A stretch of 64,000 nucleotides of DNA from Amphibalanus amphitrite (lineage: Eukaryota; Arthropoda; Thecostraca; Balanomorpha; Balanidae), in contig NW_024881563.1 in NCBI RefSeq assembly GCF_019059575.1, positions 558,001 to 622,000 on the forward strand, in the 5' to 3' direction. Each line of letters opens with the position of its first letter. Position 1 is the stretch's first letter. A model generated the notes under the pieces. It made no database searches, was not told where the DNA came from, and saw only the letters and a list, made by a program, of their open reading frames with translations. Positions 32,890 through 43,173 of the stretch are shown in pieces. The position numbers and the translations under genes are program-made.

Positions 32890-33027
32890 TCCAGACGTGA
32901 GCCGGCCTTGTTTCCGACGCTCGATGTCATCTTTCCAGCGTTTTGATACAAGTTACAAGTGTTTTGATCTAACTTTTCAAACTACGAGGGTAAGGTCATT
33001 AATCGTTAATTAAATCTGTTTACGTTT

Positions 33028-34011
33028 GTCCCCGTCTTGAAGCATGTTTGGCTTGCTCTCAAAACCTGTTTGCCCCTCTCAAAACACTGGTTGGGAGCTG
33101 CCATTGTTATTATACCTACCTACGAGAATAATTCAGAAATGGAAAACATTGCAATTTTTGGGATTCAGATTGGGATCGGAGTTTACATAAGGTTCTAACT
33201 ACTAGCCCACAAATGTATGTGTCCCTATCATCTTGTGTCATAATCTGATGGTGCTATTTCATTTTTATTTGCTATTTCTACTTCATAATGCAGCTTGATA
33301 TGTAAACTGTTGCAGTTGATGCTTTCGTTTTTAACACAACCAAATGGTTGGATTAAACACGGCAACAACAGCTGGTATGTGGCAGGTTTCAATAAGATCT
33401 TGTTAGGGCAGATCTTGTCAGACTCAGAAAAGGGCCAGTTTCAAGGAACTTTTGGGCAGCACTTAGTACCGAATTGCAGGCAAGGTTGAGTATATGGTAT
33501 ACCCAAATTGAAATATCTTGTAAGTTGTAATACAATATCTCACACTCAGTGGCGTATCCAGGATCTTGAAAAGGGGAGGCCAAACCTGCTCAAGGGGCCC
33601 CACCCTTACCTTAGGGGCCCCAGTGCACACAGCCGCTATCCGGGTTCAGAAGTGGCCAATACCCTAATTTTCGACAAATTTTAAAGCGTGCTTTTCTCAC
33701 ATTTTCTGGTCGTAAATTGATCAGACTGTATAAAGTATCATCCAGAAAAAAATATTACTCATTCTGGCACAGATTGGTGGGCTCCCAAAGTACACCGTTT
33801 TGTTTTGCTCCGTGAGACCGAGCTTGTGCTGCGATTTTCATGTAAATGTTGACGAGTCTCCTGTCATATTCTTTGCTTGAAAATGCGTAAGTAAGATATC
33901 AGCTAAAAGGGGAAAATGTGCGGAATCCATTGATAACAAAAGTGCATCTAAAAAACTTCCCACTCAGTTATTGTTAGCTAATTGTTGCACACTTGCACAA
34001 AGCAGAAGGGC
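33028..34011. other. no gene; one hAT-like end
   Basis: 'cagtggcgtatccaggatctt' at about 33547 resembles the GGCGGATCCAG hAT terminus; no partner end was found. Otherwise unrecognised AT-rich DNA. Confidence 0.45.
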
Positions 34012-35553
34012 TTCACATTGCCCCAAAAGACGGTAAATAACTTTTGAAAATACCCATCTCCAATTTTAGTGTTTTCTGGACCAAAATTTTGCGAGGAATC
34101 CGATGGTGTGGTCCCCGAGATCTGAAAAATTTCCATTTTGGAGATATCATCTATTTTTTTGAAAAATAAATATTCGTCAGGCACAATAGTCAAATAAATT
34201 GAAAATATAATGAGTCAATTTTTGTAACAACACTAGAATGTGTCGAACATGAATTAGAGATATGTTTTAGCTGAGATGATACTATATCTGCGCATACATG
34301 TGCATGAACTAGTACATTAACCCTCGTCGGCCGAGAAGGGATGGGGCGGGTGCCGCCTCATAGGGCTTTTCGCGATAGCTTAAAACTCGCTTAGGGTAGA
34401 CAGCTGAAACTTGGTATACCTAATCTTTTATTCAAACTGGATCTTTTCACCTCAACTGCGTTTTCAGGTCAGGTCAGGTCACTGACCTATGACGTCATAA
34501 ATAAACCTCTGCGAGGTCCTCAGATGTTGCAAATTTGCAACGCCCTCAGTGCCAGAGGAACTTTCACAGGAAGATGAAAGTTACGGGACGTAGTATCCTT
34601 CTGAGGTCTCACAACTTGTTTATCTCGGATTTAACGTAAATGTCACATGAGGTCAGGTCGGTCACGTGACCTCACCATTATAAGTCAATGGGGGAAATAT
34701 TGAAACTGTTATTTTGGCGCCGGAAATGATCTAAAACTATCCCATGCACATGAAATCGTGGTTTCATGATCGGACCTTACAAAGAGTGCATGAAACCAAG
34801 ATTTCATGTGCTTGGGACAGTTTTTAGACAATTTCCGGCGCCAAAATAACAGTTTTCATATTTCCCTCCATTGACTTATTATGGTGAGGTCACGTGACCG
34901 AACTGACCTCATGTAACATTTGGGAAAAATCTGAGATATACAATTTGTGAGACCTCTAAAGGATACTACGTCCTGTAAGTTTCATCTTCCTGTGAAAGTT
35001 CCTCTGGCACTGAGGGCGTTGCAAAGTTGCAACTTCTGAGGACCGTGCAGAGGTTCATTTATGACGTCATAGGTCAGTGACCTGACCTGACCTGAAAACG
35101 AAGTTAGTGTCAAAAGATCCAGCTTGAATAGAATATTAGGTATGCCAAGTTTCAGCTGTTTTCCCTCAGCGTGTTATGAGCTATCGCGAAAAAAAAAACC
35201 TATGAGGCGGTATCCGCCCCACCCCTTCTCGGCCGGCGAGGGTTAATGTACTAGTTTATGTACATGTATGCACAGATATAGTATCATCTCAGCTAAAATA
35301 TATCACTAATTCATGTTCGATACATTCTAGTGTAAATATAAATATTCACTCATTATATTTTCAATTTATTTGACTTTTGTGCATGACGAATATTTACTTT
35401 TCAAAAAATAGGTGCTATCTCCAAAATGGAAATTTTTCAGATTTCGGTGACCACACCATCGGATTCCTCGCAAAATTTTTGTTCAGAAAACACTAAAATT
35501 GAAGATGGGTATTTTCAAAAGTTATTTACCGTCTGTTGGAGCAATGTGGCTTG
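34012..35553. mobile_element. outer foldback occupied at its TTAA centre
   Basis: The arms 34012-34316 (305 bp) and 35247-35553 (307 bp) are inverted copies, e.g. 'gacggtaaataacttttgaa' at both extremes. They meet at 'actagtaca-TTAA-tgtactagt', a perfect palindrome, and the 922-bp inner element sits exactly there. As with element D, the arms would have no spacer without the insert. No coding sequence and no clear outer target duplication. Confidence 0.85.
34321..35242. mobile_element. inner TTAA foldback, 922 bp
   Basis: The left end CCCTCGTCGGCCGAGAAGGG and right end (CCCTCGCCGGCCGAGAAGGG on the minus strand) are flanked by TTAA (34317-34320 and 35243-35246). The arms of more than 400 bp are inverted copies around a short centre near 34780. 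The body includes 'caggtcaggtcaggtcactg' and 'tgacgtcataa'. The whole 34.0-35.55 kb region is therefore a palindrome inside a palindrome. Confidence 0.9.
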
Positions 35554-35715
35554 AGGATTTCAATATTTACATAGGCCTACCAAAAAACGCACAACGTGCT
35601 TCACATCGAGACAACGTTCATAACATATACCGTACAATTGCGATTCATTTGCTGAAAAAATTAGGTCGGCATCACACCGCCGGCAAAAGTTATTACAGTT
35701 CTAGTGACGCTAGGT

Positions 35716-35754
35716 CGCCGCCCGGCCGACCCCGGTCAGGTCGGCCGGGCGGCG
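35716..35754. repeat. perfect GC-rich hairpin
   Basis: Stem cgccgcccggccgacc (35716-35731) pairs perfectly with ggtcggccgggcggcg (35739-35754) around a 7-base loop. It lies just right of the double foldback. Purpose unknown; it could be the remnant end of another inverted-repeat element. Confidence 0.8.
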
Positions 35755-36299
35755 GCCGCGCAGCTGACGTCCGTGCGGTTAGCAGCTGACCAATCAGCTG
35801 CGAGAGAGGAGCGCGGTCCGTCTAATCGCCCCCGGCAGTTGCTTGTGCTGAGGGGTGCTCGTCGCTCGTGTCGATTGCATTTGTTGGTTGTCGATTGTCG
35901 ATTGACTTGTGGGTATACTTTCTGGTGACCAATAAATGTACGTCGTCTTAACTGAATGTAGTCTGATCAAATTCAATAAAGAAAAAGACATCCAGCCAAC
36001 AGAACATCGTAAGAATGTCCGATATGGTTGATAACATTCAGAGTTTTGGGGAGCAGCCATCGACCAGAATGAACCTTATTGGCTTTTTATGTAACATTTG
36101 CATTGCTTTTGGAAAGTTTCAGTCAGATATCTTCAGAAATGGCAATGTTATCGGCTTTTGCATTTTACCGTAGTCGGTTAATCACAATTTTCGATATTGC
36201 AAAGGCAATTTCAGTACGTTCTTGACATCGAAAACCAAAACGAATAGCATCATCATGTTCCAGAGCTCAAATTGCATCCAATGCACATCTTTTTTGTTG

Positions 36300-37631
36300 A
36301 GAATGTTCAACTTCAAAATTTGACCTTTTTGACCTCGCCGTGACCTGAGCTTCATTTGTCGAATGGAAATAGTTTCGAACCGGACAACCCAGATGACATC
36401 ATTTTTAGATGCTTTTGCCGAAATGGATCATTAACGATGTGTCGCATGACCTTAAAAATGTATACATTTCCTTCCATGACCTTTTGTGACCCATGACCTT
36501 TCCATGACCTTTTGTGACAAAGTTAGGTTTCGTTTGTCAGCTATTCCTATCAGAAACCGTTTGAATTTTTAGTATTGAACGAGTAGTTTCGAAGACAGCA
36601 GGGAAGCTATGCAGAATATCCTCCCGTGTCACCCACGTTATGGGATATACCCGTCATCCGCGGATTACAAGCAAAAATATTTTTACGGCAATGCTAGATC
36701 AGCAGGATGCTCATACGTTTCCATACGTGACCTGAAGGGTTACTTCACATATAATAAAAATTCCTTGGCAAAATGTCAACTGGTTAACGAGTTATCGCAT
36801 TTTGGCCACTTCCGAACTCAAATAGCGGCTGTGTGCACTGCAGTGGTAGCATGCTTAATCCGCGCACAGGTGCGGTTCTTTGCCACTTTCGCCATGTGAG
36901 GGAGCCTTTTTAGGCACACTTGGCAATCTAAAAAAACTCTGAAAGCTCATTCTGGCCTCTGAAAGCCCCTTTTCGGCAACAGAGTGAACGACTCTGGCCT
37001 CAGCCGGCCCCATAATGGCCTCAGGAGAACGGAAACAAAAATAGCAGCATTCGATTCGCCGTGCATCAAAAACTGCATCAGATAGACACCTTTTTAGGCC
37101 TTAACAACCAACTTCAAAATTTGACCTCACTTGACCTGACCTTGACCTGACGTCAACCTGAAATTCATGCGGATGTGGTCCATATTAATTATTGAGCGTG
37201 CCTATTGATTTCTATGAATAAAATGACCCATAAAACATGTATCGCACATGCCCTTTTCTATATTTCGTTTTTAGTGACCTGACCTGACTTTGACCTTGAC
37301 CTTTGCATGATATGTTATGCAACGATTATTGTCTTGGTAGCCTAAGAACACGTTTTGGGCAATCAGTCTCAGTCCATTCTTAGGCAACTACGATGCAAGG
37401 CCGATACTGTAGAAACTTGTATTTTGTACCCTTGACCTGACCTTGAACTGAATTCTGACCTACTTAAGCATTAAATTTGGGCTCTTAAGATCCGCCTTGT
37501 TAAGAGCTTTGGATTGCCGTTTTCTCCGTCTTTCTATGACCATCGGTTCGGAAGTTGGACAGGAGGGGGGGGGGCAGAATCTGCCCCCCCCAGCAGGGCG
37601 CGTATGGCTGAATAGCCCAGCGGGGCGCGGG
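36300..37631. mobile_element. CCCGCG-family TTAA element, right end only
   Basis: The right terminus (CCCGCGCCCCGCTGGGC on the minus strand) is followed by TTAA (37632-37635). Just inside it are the repeated terminal motif (cgcgccctgctgggg) and a poly-G/cagaatctg/poly-C hairpin (37562-37590). The body leftward has repeated tgacct motifs. I could not find the left end, so the start is approximate. Confidence 0.6.
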
Positions 37632-37709
37632 TTAAGTCACGAATTTTTGTCATTTCTCAGTTACATAACGTGTTTATGTAAACTAGCGATCGCATAAAAA
37701 CTTTGTTAA

Positions 37710-38908
37710 CCCGCGCCCGGCTGGGGGTCCTGGATTTCCACGCCCTGCTGGGGGGGGGGGGGTGTTCAAACACCCCCCCCCTTGTAACTCGGCTCCTGGG
37801 CCACGTAGCGATACGCGGAAGGCGGCGTTCGAAAGAGCGTCAAAAATAATGACGAAATCACTTCAGTCAATTTTTTTGGTCAGGTCAAAGGTCAGGGCAC
37901 CAGAGGTCATTGAAGGCAAAATTTCGCCGATTTCCAGGTCGAATGTCGAAAATGTCCAAGAAGCCAACGCATAACTCGGGAACCAATAGAGCTACAGCGC
38001 CGCGGAAAAGTGCATTCGATAGCCCTATTAACGCCCTTTCTGAGTAATTCTCTCAGATTTGACCTAACGTCAACGGTTTTGCCTGCAGGGGGCAAAAACT
38101 GCACAAATAGCCGATTTTTTTGGAAACAGTTTTTCTGCAATAACTTTTGACCAAAGCCTTGTACGAGCTTACTTTTACCGGCATCGTGTTCCTCTCGTTA
38201 AGACGCATCGAATGAACTATAACTTGACCTTGAAAGGTCAACTTGAAAATTTGACCTCAGGTCAAGGTCATGACCTGACCGGAAAGGGTCATGTTGCATA
38301 TCAGTCGATTCGTATCGTCGAGCTGAACACATATAAGGCGTTTTTATCGCTCTATCATGCCTCTATCAAAAGTTATTTGCGAAAAACTGTTAGATACCAT
38401 TCGTGACCTTAGATGACCTCAGGGCACAAACAAGGGTCATGGACACCATTTTCATGTTCAGTGTGTCTAAACCACTTGTAGTTCGGTGTTTGGGAGTGTT
38501 TATAATGTCTTCCGTCCAAAAGAGGCGCATTTCAATTTTCTCCCATTGACTTATAATGGGGAGGTCGCAAAATTGACCTGACCTTAGGTCATCGATATCA
38601 AAATTCTGAGATATACATTTTGTACATGCTATTGCTCTTAGCAATCGCTAAAAGTTTCAAAGCGATTGGTCACTCGGTGTAGCTATGACAGACATTGAAA
38701 CTTTTTATGAGGTGAGGTCACTTCAAGTGACCAGGTGACCTGACCTTGAATGACCTTGGTCTGAAATTTTCACAACATGTGTAGAATGGATGTATGATAA
38801 GGTGTACCAAAAACGGCGGTGCTCCTTGCCGCCGTTTTTCAGATATTCGCGAAAAACCACAAGGGGAGTGTTCAAACACCCCCCCCCCCCCCCCCAGCAG
38901 GGCGCGGG
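37710..38908. mobile_element. CCCGCG-family TTAA element, complete (1.2 kb)
   Basis: The left end CCCGCGCCCGGCTGGGGG follows TTAA (37706-37709). The right end (cagcagggcgcggg) is followed by TGAA (38909-38912), one change from TTAA. The left subterminal region has the second terminal motif and the hairpin poly-G/tgttcaaaca/poly-C. The body is rich in aggtca motifs, and 'aaaacggcggtgctccttgccgccgttttt' (38809-38838) is a further internal hairpin resembling one in element B. Length matches element C (1,204 bp). Confidence 0.85.
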
Positions 38909-38912
38909 TGAA

Positions 38913-39365
38913 GCTCACACCTGACATTTTGGAAGAAAGACAATTTGTTCTATGAAATACACAGACAGCTCAGAATAACACTCGGAAAACTAGTTTTTTT
39001 TTTTTGCCCAACCCGCACAGCGGCTAGAAAAGGGTTGCTTAGACTTCCCAGAGTTGCACGACACATAAAATAAAAAGGCAAAGGCAAAAACCGTGCAAGG
39101 ATTCTTCCCATTTTATGAATATTGGCGTATCTCTATTTTTCTGCTTCCCAATTCTCCCGCCTCTCCCCTACCCCTGTTGGCTGTTTTAGACGAGCGTTTT
39201 CATTGAAAAACGCTGAAGACGGCTGCTGCCTCAAAACCTGTTTTTATTTTCGCATGCTATTTAAAAGTACTTTTTTACATTGCAAGGCCTTGGAACGCGC
39301 AAAGGGTCGCTTCACCCAAGGTAAAAACAGGGGCGGTTCCCCCACCAACTTACCATTTTTCCCCA
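38913..39365. other. nothing recognised
   Basis: Short unique stretch between two TTAA elements. A T11 run is at 38994-39004. No supported gene. Confidence 0.4.
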
Positions 39366-39369
39366 TTAA

Positions 39370-40110
39370 CCCGCGCCCCACTGGAGTCTGCGTATAACGC
39401 GCTCTTCTGGGGGGAGCGGGCTATTCATAGCCCCTCCCCCTCCTAACTCCGAAACTACTGGGCGATCGTCAAAATTCAAACGGCGTGTGAAAGCACCGGA
39501 AAAATTGTCGAGTGAATCCTAATTTTATTGACCTCGAGGTCACCGATGACGTCACAGGTCAGGTCAAAATAAAAATTATCGATGTTCGGCTTGTTTAGAT
39601 TTTGGGCACTGGCCGCCGTCTTACATGTCAGATCAGGCTCAATTTTGGTTTACACACTCGTGAACAGCTGCTTTAGATACCCTGAGGATACCAAACTTGT
39701 ACTTTGATTTTCAGGTCAAGGTCAGGTCACCATAGGTCACGGAAATCCTATATCAATTGTCGGTCACGTGACACATGTTTTATGGTCCATTTAGGCCATA
39801 GATTTCGAATTCGATGTTGTTTTTGTCATTCGAGGTCATTTTGAGTTGAATTTAGCTTAGGTCAGGCCACTAGGTAGTAAAGGTCAAATTTCAAAGTTGA
39901 AATTTTTCAACAACGAAGGTGTGTATGGGATGCAGTTTGAACTCAGGAATACGATGGTGCTATTTATATTGGTATACGATGTCAAATACATGCTGAAAAA
40001 AAAAAATTGATTTAAAAAATTTATAATTGTGAAATTTTTGCTATAATGCTAATAACTTGGCTGTTTTTGTCTGGCAACTTGGTAGAGTAAGTCATAAGCA
40101 TGTGTTCTAT
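39370..40110. mobile_element. CCCGCG-family TTAA element, left end (right end lost)
   Basis: TTAA (39366-39369) then CCCGCGCCCCACTGGAG, a second weak terminal motif, and hairpin gggctattcatagccc. The body repeats element C: 'ccgaaactactgg', 'aaattcaaacggcg', 'gatgacgtcacaggtcaggt'. No right terminus appears before the next repeat at 40128. Confidence 0.75.
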
Positions 40111-40127
40111 CACTTCTTCTATCTTAC

Positions 40128-40925
40128 TATTTAAACAGGATCCGTCTGTTAGTCTGTCTGTCCGCCACGCCGTGTAGTGGGTTCAATTCCACTCGCCTAC
40201 AGGCCAGACGGTACGGCGCAGGGGGTTGAAATTTGCACACCTTATAGGTGACAGAGCGGGTCAGCGTCTTTTCTAGGTTCCGACTCGCTGGGGTGCACGG
40301 TGGGCACGTGGCGGGCGCCGGAAGAACGCCAATGAAATTTTGATCGGTTCGTAGATCTTCATTGAGAGCAGGGGTCGACAAACTTTGTGGACTAAATGCA
40401 TGCCGATCGGCGGCGGGTGCCTCGCATTGGCGGATGGGCAAGTTATTGATTTTGATAAATGGTGTCGAAAAAATGTGTTGATTGTCACTAAATGGGTAGG
40501 TACAGTTTGTGATAGGAATTTACAAATGCACCGCGTTTGCCGCAATGCGCCATTTGCGTCTCAAGGCGTCATTTTTGCCACAAATCGCAAAACTTTGTCT
40601 AAAATGGTCCGATAAAGGTACAATTTGGTGCCGGAATGCATGCTCGAACGAACGGTACAGATGCGCCGCATTTGCTGCAATGCCCCAAATTTGTCACAAT
40701 GCGCCATTTTGAGTCGCAGGTTGCAAAATGGCCATAATTTTGTCAAATGTGGTCCGATAAGGGTACAATTTGGTGCCAGGATGCATGCTCATAAAACAGG
40801 TACAGATGCGCCGCCTTTGCCGCAATGCGCCACATTTGTCACAAGGCGCCATTTCCGACAGATACGATTAAGGGTGATGGAATGGCACGGATAGGAGCAG
40901 GGCTAACACTTTTAAAGTCTGCTTT
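40128..40925 (+). repeat. dispersed repeat G, copy 1
   Basis: It begins 'tatttaaacaggatccgtct' and is about 90% like 41619-42275 over its first 310 bp. Its 3' half contains three modules of 'gcgccg.ctttgccgcaatgcgcca'. It ends 'acttttaaagtctg'. Non-coding; frames in it are open on the minus strand in both copies only by shared descent. Confidence 0.8.
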
Positions 40926-40972
40926 TTTTAGTACTTATTGGATCCAATTATTCTGTGACCTGACATGACCCA

Positions 40973-41290
40973 GTGGTAGGTAGTGGTAGTGGTAGGGGTA
41001 GTGGTAGTGGTAGAAGGTAGAGATAGGGGTAGGTAGTGGTAGTGGTAGGAGTAGTGGTAGGGGTAGGTGTAGTGGTAGGGGTAGGGGTAGGGGTAGTGGT
41101 AGGGGACCGGGGTAGTGGTAGGGGTAGTAGTAGTAGGGGTAGTAGTAGGGGTAGTGGTAGGGATATGAGTATGGGTAGTGGTAGGAGTAGTGGTAGGGGT
41201 AGTGGTAGGGGTAGGAGTATGGGTAGTAGTAGTGGCAGGGTAGGGGTAGTGGTAGGGGTAGTGGTAGGGGTAGGGGTAGTGGTGGAGGCA
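40973..41290. repeat. (GGTAGT/GGGGTA)n minisatellite
   Basis: About 315 bp of 'ggtagtggtaggggtagtgg'-type six-base units. Translation gives Val/Gly or Tyr/His/Pro repeats in every frame, so no protein is called. Confidence 0.9.
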
Positions 41291-41618
41291 AAAGCAGAAC
41301 AGTGGCCCGGGCTGATCCCTGCGGACGAGAGGTGACCTATGTGACCTGGCCTGACCCAAAGTGACCGGGGCTGACCCCTTTGACCCGTATTGACCCCGTA
41401 TCACCCAAATTTCATCCAACAACGCCCTCAGAACAGTTCTTTTTTAAATTCTCTTCACATTTCCGTCCATATCTATGCTTCTAGACGACACATCGACATG
41501 AACCAAACACCATTCGAAAGCAAATTGGCTGGTGCCGCAATTTTTTCCTACCACGCAGCAAAGCAAGTGGCGCAGCCGCTTGTTAATATACTATTTGAGT
41601 AGGATTGTCTACCTTTAC
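41291..41618. other. spacer between the two G copies
   Basis: 'gtgacctggcctgacccaaagtgaccggggctgacccctttgacccgt' (41340-41390) is a short run of tgacc-type repeats. The rest is unremarkable. 'tatttgagtaggatt' at 41593 looks like an aborted or truncated start of a related repeat. Confidence 0.5.
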
Positions 41619-42275
41619 TATTTGAACAGGATCCATCTGTCTGTTTGTCTGTCCGCCACGCTGTGTAGTGGGTTCAATCTGTCACGCCTACAGGGCAGAC
41701 GGTATGCCGTAAGAGGTTGAAATTTGCACACCTTATAGGTGACAGAGCGCGTCAGCGCCTTTTCTAGGTTCCGACTCGCTGGGGTGCACGGTTGGCACGT
41801 GGCGCGCGCTGGAAGAACGCCAATGAAATTTTGATCGGTTCGTGGATCTTCATTGAGAGCCGGGGTCGACAAACTTTGTGGACTAAATGCATGCCGATCG
41901 GTGGCGGGTGCCTCGCATTGGCGGATGGGCAAGTTAGTAATTTGAATAAAAAGTGGCTAGAAAATGTGTTGATTTTCATTCAATGGGAACAGTTTACATA
42001 TTATACAAGCATAAAAATGCACCGCGTTTGCCGCAAGGCGTCACATTGGTCACAAGGCGTCATTTTTGCCGCAAATCGCACAGTTTTGTCAAATATGGTC
42101 CGATATGGGTGCAATTTGGTGCAAAGATGCATGCTCAATCACCGGGTGAAAATGCGCCGCGTTTGCCGCAATGCGCCACATTTGTCACAAAGCGCCGTTT
42201 CCGACAAATACGATTAAGGGTTATGTAATAGCAATAATTGGAGCAGGGCTAGAAGCACTTTTAAAGTCAAGAGTG
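41619..42275 (+). repeat. dispersed repeat G, copy 2
   Basis: It begins 'tatttgaacaggatccatct' and ends 'acttttaaagtcaag'. It has fewer 'gccgcaatgcgcc' modules than copy 1, accounting for its shorter length. Confidence 0.8.
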
Positions 42276-42443
42276 GCCTCCCGCGCCCACTACCGGCCGC
42301 GGTCGGGTTAGCCGCTTGGTTCACGTGATCGTGTGACCAGCAAGATGTCCGTGGTGCCAGAGCCGGTAAAATTGCAGTTGTTCAGCACTCGGGAGGGACA
42401 ACATAACATGCGGCACCAACCGCGCATCAATTTCGGGACACCC
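42276..42443. other. lone mariner-like terminus
   Basis: 'gggacaccctg' (42432-42442) followed by TA is an orphan CAGGGTGTCCC end of the mariner type. I found no partner end on the left. Confidence 0.4.
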
Positions 42444-42600
42444 TGTATTGTATGTTCGATGCTAATGATAATCTCTGTAATGACAAGAAATGTTTCAGTC
42501 TAGCATTATATTCAATTATACAGCATGGCATCGCTGTTTTGGTGACTTGCCAACCGCTGTTTTGGTGACTTGGAAAAGCTCCACCCATGGATTAAAAGAT

Positions 42601-42730
42601 CTCCGACTTGAAATTTGATTCATTATTGTCCGAAGTCGGAGCTGAAGTCGGAGTCGGATTCGGAGTCGATATTTTGACGCTGGAGTCTGTCGGAGTCACC
42701 TTAAAATCCATCGACTCCGCAGCCGTAGAA
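42601..42730. repeat. (GTCGGA)n repeat, locus 3
   Basis: Degenerate 'gtcggagtcggattcggagtc' units, with inverted 'ccatcgactccgcagcc' at the right side. Same hexamer and mixed orientation as loci 1 and 2. Confidence 0.75.
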
Positions 42731-43173
42731 GGTACGAACAGCTCGTTTCCTGATTTAAGAATTTTAGAATCGCTATCTATACATCTTCCGGTTGCGACAA
42801 AAAATAAACGACACATCATCGGCATATCCTCTCAAGGTCACCGCTTAGCTCTGTGATGTGTGTACATACGTAATGGTGTGCAACTGCTCTTTAGTTATGT
42901 GCTTTGTCCATTGTATAACCGTCGCGCGTCGTCATCATTAGTTTGAACAATTCTCCACCTGGAAAAAGTGTACTTACTGAGTTTTCCATGTGTGCTTATG
43001 TGTGTGCAAATAATTTTGAAATTGTCAGTTTCTCGCGCTTTGGGCTTCCAGCATACCATTTTATACAAAAATTTAATTGAACTTTTTCAACTTGTGTCTG
43101 TGGCTAACATTCCTAAAGGCAAGATTACCGCAGGAAAATAGCTGCCGTATTCGAGAAAAAATTGAGGCTTAAT
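42731..43173. other. nothing recognised
   Basis: Unique intronic DNA with no gene, transposon end or repeat that I can support. Confidence 0.4.

Larger units (their letters stand above)
26278..33010 (-). mobile_element. Penelope-like retroelement, with three nested insertions
   Basis: A 17-bp direct repeat TAAATCTGTTTACGTTT (26261-26277 and 33011-33027) brackets the element. Just inside each end lies an inverted repeat of about 50 bp (26318-26371 and 32950-33010, containing ccttaccctcgtagtttgaa), as known for some Penelope-like elements. The minus strand carries RT and GIY-YIG endonuclease segments. Inserted into it are a Helitron (26949-30012) containing a second Helitron, and a 675-bp element (31035-31709). 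It appears interrupted by these insertions but otherwise well preserved, suggesting a relatively young copy. Confidence 0.9.

Noticed and set aside
40928-41422. Tyr/His/Pro-repeat and Val/Gly-repeat proteins
   Set aside because: They are by-products of the GGTAGT minisatellite; all frames are open for the same reason.
42346-42443. Mariner transposase N-terminus beside the orphan CAGGGTGTCCC end
   Set aside because: The frame runs toward the terminus instead of away from it, and the residues do not match a helix-turn-helix clearly.
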